Of a stretch of 64,000 bases of DNA, positions 45,930 through 56,289 are shown one piece after another; positions within the stretch are counted from its first letter, which is position 1; each line of letters opens with the position of its first letter. The stretch covers positions 61,933-125,932 of the forward strand of contig JAEUKE010000127.1 in assembly GCA_016794345.1 (NCBI GenBank), given 5' to 3'. This DNA comes from Myxococcales bacterium (GTDB taxonomy: Bacteria > Myxococcota_A > Polyangia > Polyangiales > Polyangiaceae). The notes under the pieces are model-generated. The model made no database searches. It had not been told where the DNA came from and saw nothing but the letters and a program-made list of their open reading frames with translations. Made by a program: the position numbers and the translations under genes.

Positions 45930-47051
45930 ATGAGCCGAAAGTTGCGCGCGCTACCTCATGAGGATCACGATGATCCCAGCCTGGCGGGGAGGATTGGATC
46001 AGGCGGGATCATCTTGATCCTGGCCTTCTCGGCTTCCGTCGGGGGCTGCACCGACGCGGCGGATGGCACCGGACCGGGGGGCGGGGGTAACGAGACCGCG
46101 GGCTCCGGCGCCGCGGCGCCCAGCTCGGGCGCGAGCATGAGCAAGACCACGACCTCGAGCGGCGGGACGACGAGCTCGGCGAGCGGCAGCACGGGCACGG
46201 GCGCGGGCACGGGAGGCGGCGCGCCGCTCCCCGTCGACGAGTGCGAGAGCCCCGAGCCCGAGTGGATCTTCTGCAGCGGGTTCGAGGAAGGCAACAAGGA
46301 CATCTGGGACGACTACGACGGCAATCCCGACCAGAACAATCTCCTCCTGGAAGACAGCGGCCCCTTCGGCAACACCGGCAATCACGTCATGCGGCTGCGG
46401 GTCGATCCGGGGCGAGGGGGGAGCGATCTCGTGAAGGTGTTGCCTTCGGATCACGACCGGCTCTACGCGCGCTGGTACATCCGATACGAGCCGGGCTTCG
46501 ACTTCGACGCGCCCAACCACGGAGGAGGCCTGTTCGCGGGCTCGCGCGATCTGCTGGGCCAGTCGGGCAATCAGCCCAGCGGCGACGACTGGTACACGGG
46601 TTGGGTCGACTACGATTCGTCGCTCCACGTCCCCTTCATCTATTCGTACTACCCGGGCATGTACATGGACTGCACCGACCCGCAGGGCTCCTGCTGGGGC
46701 GACCACTTCCCCTGTATGGTGGACGACGGTCAGACCTACTGCACGAACCCGGCGCATCAGGAGACGACGATGCCCCCCACGCTCCAGGCGGGCCAGTGGT
46801 ACTGCGTCGAGCTCATGCTCGACGGCGGCGCGCCGACGCCGAGCGCGGCGGGCGCGAGCGGTGCGCTGAACCTCTCGGTCGACGGCGTCCCGTACGGCCC
46901 TTGGGAGGGGCTCTGGATGCGCTCGGTCGCGGAGCTCAAGATCAACATCCTCTGGCTCAGCCTGTTTCACCACGACGAGCACAGCGTCGAGGGCGTCTTC
47001 TACGACCATGTCGTCGTGAGCACGGCCCCCATCGGTTGCCTCGCGGATTGA
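45930..47051 (+). CDS. secreted lipoprotein with concanavalin-like fold
   Basis: A 373-residue protein. ATG 45930 gives a basic start and then a signal ending SVGGC; the linker is Ser/Thr/Gly-rich (about 45-115). The body (about 120-373) contains FCSGFEEGNKDIWDDY, RLYARWYIRYEPGFDF, HGGGLFAGSRD and GQWYCVELMLDGG, typical of jelly-roll polysaccharide-lyase or glycan-binding folds. Six or more Cys residues suggest disulfides. Catalysis is not shown. Confidence 0.75.
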   Translation: MSRKLRALPHEDHDDPSLAGRIGSGGIILILAFSASVGGCTDAADGTGPGGGGNETAGSGAAAPSSGASMSKTTTSSGGTTSSASGSTGTGAGTGGGAPLPVDECESPEPEWIFCSGFEEGNKDIWDDYDGNPDQNNLLLEDSGPFGNTGNHVMRLRVDPGRGGSDLVKVLPSDHDRLYARWYIRYEPGFDFDAPNHGGGLFAGSRDLLGQSGNQPSGDDWYTGWVDYDSSLHVPFIYSYYPGMYMDCTDPQGSCWGDHFPCMVDDGQTYCTNPAHQETTMPPTLQAGQWYCVELMLDGGAPTPSAAGASGALNLSVDGVPYGPWEGLWMRSVAELKINILWLSLFHHDEHSVEGVFYDHVVVSTAPIGCLAD

Positions 47052-47058
47052 AAGGACG

Positions 47059-48171
47059 ATGATCATGCGGAAGCCTCTCTCTCTCGTGCTCGTGGCGCTC
47101 GCCGTGGTCTCTTGCAATGGCGCCGACTCCGACGGCGAAGGTGGATCCGGCGGCGACGAGCCCTCCTCGACCTCATCGACGGGTGGCCCCGGTGCGACGA
47201 CCTCCGGCTCCAACTCGACGACGTCGGGACAGTCGAGCTCCAGCTCCGGGAGCGGCGGCGGTGAGATCATTACGATCACCGGAACCGGGTTCGGCGTGAA
47301 GGCGACTCCGGGGCCTGTCGTCTTCGACGACTTCGAGGGCGGGGCCGTCGGGGCGGCGACGGAGAATCAACCTGCGACGGTCGGGGCCTGGCAGGCCGGG
47401 GCGGGGAGCTCGGTGCCCGTCTACTCGGACGAGGTCGTTCGTGCCGGCGCCAGGTCGTGCAAGAACGCGTTCGACTCCGCCAACTACAACGTGTCGCTCG
47501 CGCAGAACCTCGACTTCACCGTCGCATACCTCGACTACTGGACCTACGTCGAGCCGCTCGACGCGTCACCCGAGGGCTTCTCTCGGAACTGGAAGCCGTT
47601 CCGCCTCTATGGGGATAGCGATACGCTGCAGGCCGGAACGACGACCCTCAACGGGAACTCCGCTGCCATCGCCTACTTCGAAAACTCGATGGGCAATGGG
47701 ATCACCGAGTGGTTCGGCGGCTACCCCACGACTGGTTGGTTCCATATCCAGGCGTGGCTGCGGCTCAATGACGACGGACAGCAGAATGGTACGATTCGGG
47801 TGCGCGTCGACGACTCCGCGGCCGGCGCGACCGGCGTCGCGCTCCGCGCCGGGGCTGCCCCGATGAACCAGGTCCGCATCGGGCACTACTGGGCGACCGA
47901 TGGTGTCGACGGCTGGCCCTACGAGAACCCGGGGGCGAACGTCTATCTCGACGACGTCTACTTCGACACCAGCTGGGCTCGCGTCGAGGTCGGCGACGCG
48001 GCGGAGTATGCGGCGACGCAGCACCGCGAGATCCAGATCGTGGAGTCGTGGACGGACACCGAGATAACCTTCAGCCTCTCCCGAGGTACGCTGCCGGCCG
48101 GTCCGGCGTGGGCCTTCGTCATCGGGGAGGACGACACCGTACGCGCGACCGTGCCGGTCACGATCCCTTGA
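47059..48171 (+). CDS. secreted lipoprotein with beta-sandwich domain
   Basis: A 370-residue protein, eight bases after the previous gene. Signal ends ALAVVSC, followed by a Ser/Thr/Gly linker (to about 70). IITITGTGFGVK resembles the start of an IPT/TIG fold, then a jelly-roll region (FDDFEGGAVGAATENQPATVG, in part) with GWFHIQAWLRLNDDGQQNGT and VYLDDVYFDTSWARVEV, and a short final beta domain. It shares the layout of the upstream neighbour, so the two may act together on a surface glycan. ATG 47059 or 47065. Confidence 0.75.
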   Translation: MIMRKPLSLVLVALAVVSCNGADSDGEGGSGGDEPSSTSSTGGPGATTSGSNSTTSGQSSSSSGSGGGEIITITGTGFGVKATPGPVVFDDFEGGAVGAATENQPATVGAWQAGAGSSVPVYSDEVVRAGARSCKNAFDSANYNVSLAQNLDFTVAYLDYWTYVEPLDASPEGFSRNWKPFRLYGDSDTLQAGTTTLNGNSAAIAYFENSMGNGITEWFGGYPTTGWFHIQAWLRLNDDGQQNGTIRVRVDDSAAGATGVALRAGAAPMNQVRIGHYWATDGVDGWPYENPGANVYLDDVYFDTSWARVEVGDAAEYAATQHREIQIVESWTDTEITFSLSRGTLPAGPAWAFVIGEDDTVRATVPVTIP

Positions 48172-48200
48172 CGGTGTGCCGAAAGAAGGGAAGTCAAGCA

Positions 48201-48217
48201 ACGCCGCCGAGCGGCGT
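48201..48217. terminator. hairpin after the lipoprotein genes
   Basis: ACGCCGC-CGA-GCGGCGT lies 30 bases past the lipoprotein stop and before the convergent Hsp70 gene's end. No T-run follows, so termination is likely but not certain. Confidence 0.35.
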
Positions 48218-48295
48218 GATCCTGGCGGTGCTCGCCGCCGTCGACCCCAGCGCGAGCAGCCCCGCGCCCTTCAGCGTACCGGCGTGCAGGCAGAC

Positions 48296-51058
48296 TCAGC
48301 CGTCGAGGCTGAGGCCCGCGGGGAGCCGCTCGCCCAGGAACGCGGCCCGTTCCTTCGGCGCGAGCGGCACGACCTCGATCACCACACGAACGAGCTCGGC
48401 GTCGGCGCCCTCGCGCTCGAGGCGGCGCGCCACGTCCTTGCGGAGCGTGTCGGCGAGGTCGCGTGCACGATCTCCGGTGTAGCGCGCGAGATCGGCCGCT
48501 GCGCGCGGCGCGGTCGGCAGGTCGGCCCACTTCTCGCGGAGGAGGTGATCGGCCCACTCGCTGGCGACTCGGGGCGACACGGCGTGGTGCGCGCTCGCGT
48601 AGCTCGGGACGCGCGCGCCGAGGCGCCCGATCGCGGCCCACAGGCGAGGGTCGCGCTTCGTCCAGGTCCGCTCGAGGATCCAGGCGCCGAGCTCCGCCCT
48701 TCTGGAGGCGGGGACTCGCTCGAGCTGCGAGAGGAGATCGAAGAGCTCGGGCTCGGACGACTCCGGCTTGATGCCGCGTTTCTTGAGCTTGGCCTCGGGC
48801 GGCGCGACGAACGGATCGAGGTCGTCGCGGATCGTGAGCTGCGTCTGCTCGTCCAGACCAGCGGCGACGCGTCGCAGGCAAATGAAGAACTGCTGCCAGG
48901 TGCGCGCTTCTTTCGGGAAGGCGATGCGCTCGGCGAACAGCGGCGCGACCTGCGCGACCCGTGTTTCGTCGCCGGGCACGCCGAAGCCCGGCCGCAAGCA
49001 GAAGCCCGTGAGCTGGAGCCAGACGCGCTCGTGATCGAGGGTTCGGCGTCGCCCCTTGGCGTGTGTGAGCAGGCGATCGGCGAGCGCGCGCGCCACATCC
49101 GCCGTCCACTCGTCCCGCTCGCCGAGGATGCGCTCGAGCTCTCGGAGGAGGTTCTTCGCGTCCCGCGCCTCCGAGGAGGTGCCCTTCTTGTAGACGTCGC
49201 TGATCCGATCCAGCGCGTCGTCCACGGCGCGCGCAGGCCGTCGGCTCGGCGTCCGCGACGCGGGCGCGTCCTCCGCGGACGAGGAGCGAAGATCGAACGC
49301 GAGCCGGTAGCGCGCGGGTGAGACGCCGGACGCGCCGGCGTCTTGGATCTCCGCGCAGGCGATCTCCAGCGTTCCGACCGGCGTCAGCTCGGCCTCGAGC
49401 TCGACGGACACCTCCGCCGTCGAGCTCGCCGCGACCGTCGTCGTCATCGGCGGCATGCGCGAGAACCGCTCGGTGTCGATCACCACGATATCGCCGGGCT
49501 CGACGGCGCCGACCTCGTCCGAGGTGTAGAGGTCGAACCGCGCCGGTCTGCCGACGACGAGCTTGAACGTACGGCCGCGCGCGCGACACAGGTCACCCTC
49601 CGGCGCCCCCTTGGGGACGACACACACCGCGCGGACCACGTCCGCCTCGCCCCCGAGGCCCACGAAGAAGCTCTTGGGCGCGCCCCCTTCGATGCGCGTC
49701 CCGAGGCCGCGCAACGCGAGCCCGAAGGTCGCCGCACCCTGGGCGACCGCGAGGTCGGGGTCGATGCCCTCGAGGAGCAGCGGCGCTTCCCCGGTCACGC
49801 GCCCGAGGACGTCGCAGAGCCGCTCCGCGATCATCGCCGATCGGAAGACGCCCCCGTTCAGGAGGACGCCGGCGAGCTTCGTGCCAGGCGGCAGGTGCTT
49901 TGCGAGGAAGGTCACGACGTGCCGCGTGAGCGCGACGTCTCGTTCGTACGGCAGGCCCAGCGACACGAGGCCGGCGCGCGCGCGCGCCGACCGCTCGTGC
50001 GCCTCGACGAAGGGCAGAAACCCATCCACCACGACGGTCCTCGCCTCGGCTCGGGTCAACGTCGCGCGGAGCGTCGAGCCCACGAGCGCCGAGCCGGACC
50101 CGGCCACCGCGATGCGCGCTTCCTCCGGACCATAGGGGCCGAGGAGCTTCTCCTTCGCGTCGCGGCAGGCGACCACGAGCTGGGCGAAGCGCTTCGGATC
50201 GAGCCGCTCCGGCGGGGCGACGAGGCGAGGCTCGAGCGCGTGCGCGAGCGCGAGATCCATGTTGTCGCCGCCGAGCAGGAGGTGCGGCCCGACGGCCACG
50301 CGCTTGACGCGCGGGTCCGCTGCCGCGTTCGTGACCTGCAGGAGCGAGAGGTCCGTCGTGCCGCCGCCGACGTCGCACACGAGCACGTGGCAGAGCGCGT
50401 CGTTCTCCCGCTCCGCCAGCGCGCGCAGCGCGCCGTTCTGCATCGCCGCGTAGAACGCTGCCTGAGGCTCCTCGAGGAGGCGGACGCCGATCCCCGCCTC
50501 GTGCGCGGCGCGCAGGGTGAGCTCTCGAGCGAAGACGTCGAACGAGGCGGGCACCGTGAGCACCACGTCCTGATGCGCGAGCAGCGCCCGGGGGTGCTCG
50601 GCGTCCCAGGCGAGCCGAATGCGCCGGAGAATTCGGGTCGCCGCTTCGACGGGCGAGAGCTTGGGGCTCTGTTCGTCCGCGCCCCAGGGCAAGATGGGCG
50701 CCTCCTTGTCGACGCGCGGGTGACAGAGCCAGCTCTTCGAGCTCGCGACGAGGCGGCCTGGGACCTCCGCGCCCCGTCGCCGGGCCATCTCCCCGAGGAC
50801 CCACGCGTCCGATTCGTCGAGCGCGGGCTCCGGGACGAGCTCCCCCTCGATCGCCGCGAAGGCGCAAGACGGTAGCAGAGCCCGGCGCTCGCGGGTGGTC
50901 GCGGTGACGCGTTGCTCGACCGGGAAGATGCTCGGTCGAGCGTCGCCCTCGCTCGCGAAGGCGACCACCGTGTTCGACGTGCCGAGATCGATCCCGACGA
51001 CGAAGCGTGCGCTTCCCTCGCGAGGCGAGGTGGGTCGAGGAGGAGCGGGCGCTATCAT
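48296..51058 (-). CDS. Hsp70-family protein with long C-terminal extension
   Basis: A 920-residue Hsp70-type ATPase. Phosphate-1 GIDLGTSNTVVAFA (about 22-35), connect CDVGGGTTDLSLL and adenosine GVLLNGGVFRS motifs are all present. The usual DnaK substrate domain with its conserved linker is not recognisable; a beta region (about 470-540) leads to a helical extension of more than 300 residues. ATG 51058 starts 11 bases after the upstream stop; a GTG at 51094 would overlap it. Second in an operon with another Hsp70 and DUF2760. Confidence 0.9.
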   Translation of the reverse strand: MIAPAPPRPTSPREGSARFVVGIDLGTSNTVVAFASEGDARPSIFPVEQRVTATTRERRALLPSCAFAAIEGELVPEPALDESDAWVLGEMARRRGAEVPGRLVASSKSWLCHPRVDKEAPILPWGADEQSPKLSPVEAATRILRRIRLAWDAEHPRALLAHQDVVLTVPASFDVFARELTLRAAHEAGIGVRLLEEPQAAFYAAMQNGALRALAERENDALCHVLVCDVGGGTTDLSLLQVTNAAADPRVKRVAVGPHLLLGGDNMDLALAHALEPRLVAPPERLDPKRFAQLVVACRDAKEKLLGPYGPEEARIAVAGSGSALVGSTLRATLTRAEARTVVVDGFLPFVEAHERSARARAGLVSLGLPYERDVALTRHVVTFLAKHLPPGTKLAGVLLNGGVFRSAMIAERLCDVLGRVTGEAPLLLEGIDPDLAVAQGAATFGLALRGLGTRIEGGAPKSFFVGLGGEADVVRAVCVVPKGAPEGDLCRARGRTFKLVVGRPARFDLYTSDEVGAVEPGDIVVIDTERFSRMPPMTTTVAASSTAEVSVELEAELTPVGTLEIACAEIQDAGASGVSPARYRLAFDLRSSSAEDAPASRTPSRRPARAVDDALDRISDVYKKGTSSEARDAKNLLRELERILGERDEWTADVARALADRLLTHAKGRRRTLDHERVWLQLTGFCLRPGFGVPGDETRVAQVAPLFAERIAFPKEARTWQQFFICLRRVAAGLDEQTQLTIRDDLDPFVAPPEAKLKKRGIKPESSEPELFDLLSQLERVPASRRAELGAWILERTWTKRDPRLWAAIGRLGARVPSYASAHHAVSPRVASEWADHLLREKWADLPTAPRAAADLARYTGDRARDLADTLRKDVARRLEREGADAELVRVVIEVVPLAPKERAAFLGERLPAGLSLDG

Positions 51059-51068
51059 GACGATACCG

Positions 51069-51073
<5 letters not shown>
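51056..51073. repeat. 14-bp palindrome, second copy, spanning stop and start
   Basis: CATGACG-ATAC-CGTCATG; inner 14 bases equal those at 29067-29080. It contains the stop of the first Hsp70 gene and abuts the ATG of the second, so it could control translation or be processed. Confidence 0.4.
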
Positions 51074-52888
<1,815 letters not shown>

Positions 52889-52892
<4 letters not shown>

Positions 52893-53497
52893 AGCTCGAC
52901 CTCGGCCGGGCAAACGATCGTCATGTCGTGACCCTTCGTGGGTGACGGCAGGCTCACCTGCGTCGCCTTCCAACCTTTGTGCCGCAACGTCCCGGAGAAC
53001 GGCGCCGCGCCCCGGACGTCACCCGTCAGCTTGACCGCTGCGCCGGTTTCGTCCGCCTCGACCGTGACCTTCGCCCCCTCCGCGTCCGCGCGGACGGGTG
53101 CGAGCTGGAGGACCGTGTCGAGCGCCTTGCGGCAGCCCTCGTGGACGACGCGGGCCGCCGTCCCCACGTCGGCGTCGTCGAACGTGGCGATGTCCTGGCG
53201 AACGAAGTCGACGAGGCGTCCTTCGCGCTGGAGCACCGAGAGGAGCAGGAGGGCACCTTCTTGCCGGACGAGCGACTCCTCGCGCGGTGGAGCGGACGCC
53301 CGTTCGGATGGCGCAGGCTCGTCACGAGGTGGCGGTTTTTGACCAGCGTCTTCCTCTCCCGAGGGCAAGAGGCCGGCGTCGAGCGCGCCACTCTTCAGCT
53401 GGTCCACGCGGCGAGCAAAGACGCCGTCGAAGAGCACACGGAAGAAGACGATCCACGCGAGGATGAGGCGGGCGGCGAAAGGGAGAGGCTCCGTCAT
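52889..53497 (-). CDS. DUF2760 protein
   Basis: A 202-residue protein with one N-terminal membrane-like helix (LPFAARLILAWIVFFRVLF), a Pro/Glu/Ser linker and the DUF2760 domain: ALLLLSVLQREGRLVDFVRQ, DADVGTAARVVHEGCRKAL, PFSGTLRHKGW and IVCPAEVEL. DUF2760 genes are often beside Hsp70 genes. It is the first gene of the operon. Confidence 0.88.
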
Positions 53498-53590
53498 GAC
53501 CCGAAGTGGTCATACTGCGATGAGGGGAGCGAAAGAAGCGCGAGCCGCTCTATCGACACGCGACTCGAAATGGTAAGGCGAAGCGTGCCC

Positions 53591-54061
53591 ATGATCGGAT
53601 GCCAGGCGGAGGCACCGCATCTCGAGTTCGTCGGCGCTCCCGTCGCCGTCTGCGAGGAAGTGGCGTCGGCCGTGGCGGAGGAGCTGGACGCCGCCGCGCA
53701 CATGACCGGAACGCTCGACGAGCGCCTGCGCGCGGTCGCTCGCGCGGTGGCCCGCGAGCTGCGGCTCTGGGTGTTCCTCTCGTCCGTTTGCGATCGGTCA
53801 GACCGCGAAGGCAGGGAGGAGCTCACCGATCGCCTCGAGGAGCTGGGTGCGCAGGCGTTCGCCCTGCTCGACGCGCCGCCGCCCGAGGCACGGGTCGGGG
53901 CGTCGGCCGACAGCACGCCGGTCCCGGCCTTCATCAGCCGTGTGGTGGACGTGGAAGGTCTCGCTCACGGCTTCGAGGACGAGCGCACCGAGGTCAAGAA
54001 GGCCAAGTGGTCGAGGCTCTCGAACCGGGCCTTGGGCGAGCCGAAGAGCCAGCCCGCCTGA
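53591..54061 (+). CDS. small helical protein of unknown function
   Basis: About 156 residues, alpha-helical: VCEEVASAVAEELDAAAH, LDERLRAVARAVARELRL, and an end rich in charged residues with RTEVKKAKWSRLSNRAL. No membrane segment or known motif. Start is uncertain (ATG 53591, GTG 53585 or ATG 53570). It diverges from the DUF2760 gene and precedes the PFK-2/FBPase-2 gene by 25 bases. Confidence 0.6.
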   Translation: MIGCQAEAPHLEFVGAPVAVCEEVASAVAEELDAAAHMTGTLDERLRAVARAVARELRLWVFLSSVCDRSDREGREELTDRLEELGAQAFALLDAPPPEARVGASADSTPVPAFISRVVDVEGLAHGFEDERTEVKKAKWSRLSNRALGEPKSQPA

Positions 54062-54086
54062 GTTGGGATAGCTTTCGCCTCCGGCT

Positions 54087-55313
54087 GTGCCGATCGCACC
54101 CACGACCCAGAAGATCGCGCTCGTCATGGTGGGGCTCCCCGCGCGGGGCAAGTCCTACATGGCGCGGAAGCTCGCTCGCTACCTGCGCTGGCGCGGTCAC
54201 GAGACGCGTGTCTTCAACGTGGGCATGTACCGGCGCGAGCACGTCGGACACCACAAGAGCCACGACTTCTTCGACCCCAGCAACCCGGAAGGAGCGGCGG
54301 CTCGGCTCCGCATGGCGGAGCTCGCGCTCGACGACATGCTCGGGTTTCTGTCCGAGTCGGGGCAGATCGGCATCTACGACGCGACGAACTCGACCCGCAG
54401 CAGGCGGAGGCTCTTGCGCGAGCGGTGCGAGGCGAGCGGCGTGCACGTAGTGTTCGTCGAGACCATCTGCGACGACCCGGGGACGATCGATCGCAACGTC
54501 CGCGAGACGAAGCTGCACTCCCCCGACTACGTCGGCGTCCACCCGGACGACGCCGTGCGCGACTTCCTCCAGCGCATCGCGCACTACGAGCGCGCCTACG
54601 AGACGGTGGAGGACGACGAAGGTCGCTACGTGAAGGTGATCGACGAGGGGCGCAAGGTCATCGTCCACAAGATCGACGGCAACATCCTGTCGCGCGTCGT
54701 CTTCTTGCTGATGAACCTGCGCACGAAGCGGCGCACGGTCTGGCTCGTGCGTCACGGCGAGAGCGTCTTCAACGTGGAGGACCGCATCGGCGGGGACAGC
54801 GACCTGTCGCCGCGCGGCCAGTCGTTCGCGAGATCGCTCGCGGCCTTCATGCAGACCCGGCGCGGCGGGCACGACGCGATCAGCGTCTGGACGAGCACGC
54901 TGCGCCGTACGATCCAGACTGCGGCCATGCTCCCCGAGGCGAGCTCCCCGTTCCGCGCGCTCGACGAGATCGACGCCGGCGTCTGCGACGGCATGACCTA
55001 CACCGAGGTGCGCCGCCGGTTCCCGGACGAGTTCGCGTCGCGCGCGCAGGACAAGTTGAACTATCGCTACCCGCGAGGGGAGTCCTATTCGGACGTCATC
55101 CAGCGGCTCGACCCCATCATCATCGAGCTCGAGCGACACGAGCGCCCGGTGCTCGTCATCGGCCACCAAGGCGTGCTCCGGGCCCTCTACGCTTACCTGA
55201 TGGACACGCCTCCGCGGGACTGCCCGCACCTGCCGATGCCGCTTCACACGGTCATCGAGCTCGTGCCCAACGCGTACGGCTGCACCGAGCGCCGATACCC
55301 GCTCGCAGGCTGA
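54087..55313 (+). CDS. bifunctional 6-phosphofructo-2-kinase / fructose-2,6-bisphosphatase
   Basis: A 408-residue protein with the full layout of the eukaryotic PFKFB enzyme, which makes and breaks fructose 2,6-bisphosphate. Kinase half: Walker A GLPARGKS (16-23), FNVGMYRR (43-50), YDATNSTRSRR (97-107), ETICDD (125-130), TKLHSPDY (141-148) and ILSRVVFLLMN (200-210). Phosphatase half: RHGES with catalytic His223, the WTSTLRRTIQTA block (268-279), EIDAGVCDGMTYTE (294-307), YRYPRGESYSDVIQRL and His360 in VIGHQGV. Start is GTG 54087. All catalytic residues I can name are kept. The long N- and C-terminal regulatory tails of animal isoforms are missing. Confidence 0.9.
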   Translation: MPIAPTTQKIALVMVGLPARGKSYMARKLARYLRWRGHETRVFNVGMYRREHVGHHKSHDFFDPSNPEGAAARLRMAELALDDMLGFLSESGQIGIYDATNSTRSRRRLLRERCEASGVHVVFVETICDDPGTIDRNVRETKLHSPDYVGVHPDDAVRDFLQRIAHYERAYETVEDDEGRYVKVIDEGRKVIVHKIDGNILSRVVFLLMNLRTKRRTVWLVRHGESVFNVEDRIGGDSDLSPRGQSFARSLAAFMQTRRGGHDAISVWTSTLRRTIQTAAMLPEASSPFRALDEIDAGVCDGMTYTEVRRRFPDEFASRAQDKLNYRYPRGESYSDVIQRLDPIIIELERHERPVLVIGHQGVLRALYAYLMDTPPRDCPHLPMPLHTVIELVPNAYGCTERRYPLAG

Positions 55314-55315
55314 TC

Positions 55316-56278
55316 ATGGAAGCTCGGATCGGCCCCGCTCCCGCCCGCCTCGACGCGCCGCCCGCGAAGTCGGAGCCGCCTCCTCCGCCGTTCCGACCGA
55401 AGCTCATCCATTTCGTCGCGATCGCGCTCGTGTTGGTCGCGCTCGCGTTGCCGCTCTACCTGCTCGCGACGAGCTTCGGCTTCCGCCGTGCGGGGCTCTC
55501 CGGGTTCGTGGCCATCTTCTTCGCATGCCTGTCGATCGTCGTCGGCGCGGCGCGGCTCGTGACCTCGCGCAAGCGCCCGCTCGCAGCCGGCCTCGCGATC
55601 CTCGCGAGCTGCCTCGGGGCGGCGGGGCTCGTCGTCGCAGGCGTGGGCGGCCATCTGGCACGCGCGACCGCGCGCGAGATCGAGGGGAGCGACCACGCGA
55701 TCGAGCCTGCGCTGCGCGCGTACCAGATCGCGGAGGCCGAGGCGGGCGGTCGCGCATCCGCGCTCCTCGGTCTGACGAATCTGTTTGGCTTCGCGTTCGG
55801 GTTCGTCCTCTTGTTGCTCGTGGTCCGGGCGCGGCGTGAGGCGCTGCCGCTGGTCGCGTCGGCGGCGCCTGCGGGCGCACCGCGAACGGGCCCGGTCTTC
55901 GCCTGGCTCTTCGGCTGCGCGGTGGTCTTCGTGACCGGCCTCGTGGTGTCCATCTGGGCTGCGGTGCTCGAGGTGAGGGACGCCCCTCATCCGCGCGCGG
56001 CGCTCCTGAAGGAGGCTGCAGAGGCCGCGGGGAGCGGCAACCTCGACACGGCTTGTTCGAAGCTCGACAAGGCCCTCGACGGTGGTGACCTCCCGGAGGA
56101 GGTGCTCTCGGAGAGCCTGCCCGACGCGCCGCGGCTCGCGGACAGATGTGTGACGGCAGCGATCGAGGCGCTGCCGCGCGGAGACGGCTGCCAGTCGGCC
56201 GCGGAAGCGTTGGGGAAAAAGCCCTTCGTGGAGCTCGTCGACGCGAAGGGCCGCGTGAAGGCGGCCTGCAAGCGCTAA
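55316..56278 (+). CDS. polytopic membrane protein
   Basis: A 320-residue protein starting two bases after the preceding stop. Four membrane segments near 32-52, 60-80, 90-112 and 145-170, with another near 190-215; the last 100 residues are soluble with two Cys residues (ACSKLDKAL and DRCVTA). No family recognised. Likely co-transcribed with the PFK-2/FBPase-2. Confidence 0.72.
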   Translation: MEARIGPAPARLDAPPAKSEPPPPPFRPKLIHFVAIALVLVALALPLYLLATSFGFRRAGLSGFVAIFFACLSIVVGAARLVTSRKRPLAAGLAILASCLGAAGLVVAGVGGHLARATAREIEGSDHAIEPALRAYQIAEAEAGGRASALLGLTNLFGFAFGFVLLLLVVRARREALPLVASAAPAGAPRTGPVFAWLFGCAVVFVTGLVVSIWAAVLEVRDAPHPRAALLKEAAEAAGSGNLDTACSKLDKALDGGDLPEEVLSESLPDAPRLADRCVTAAIEALPRGDGCQSAAEALGKKPFVELVDAKGRVKAACKR

Positions 56279-56289
56279 CATTCCCGCCG

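Noticed and set aside
53494..53934. Minus-strand frame opposite the small helical protein
   Set aside because: Ser/Arg-rich with poor codon pattern; the plus-strand frame has helices and GC-rich third positions.
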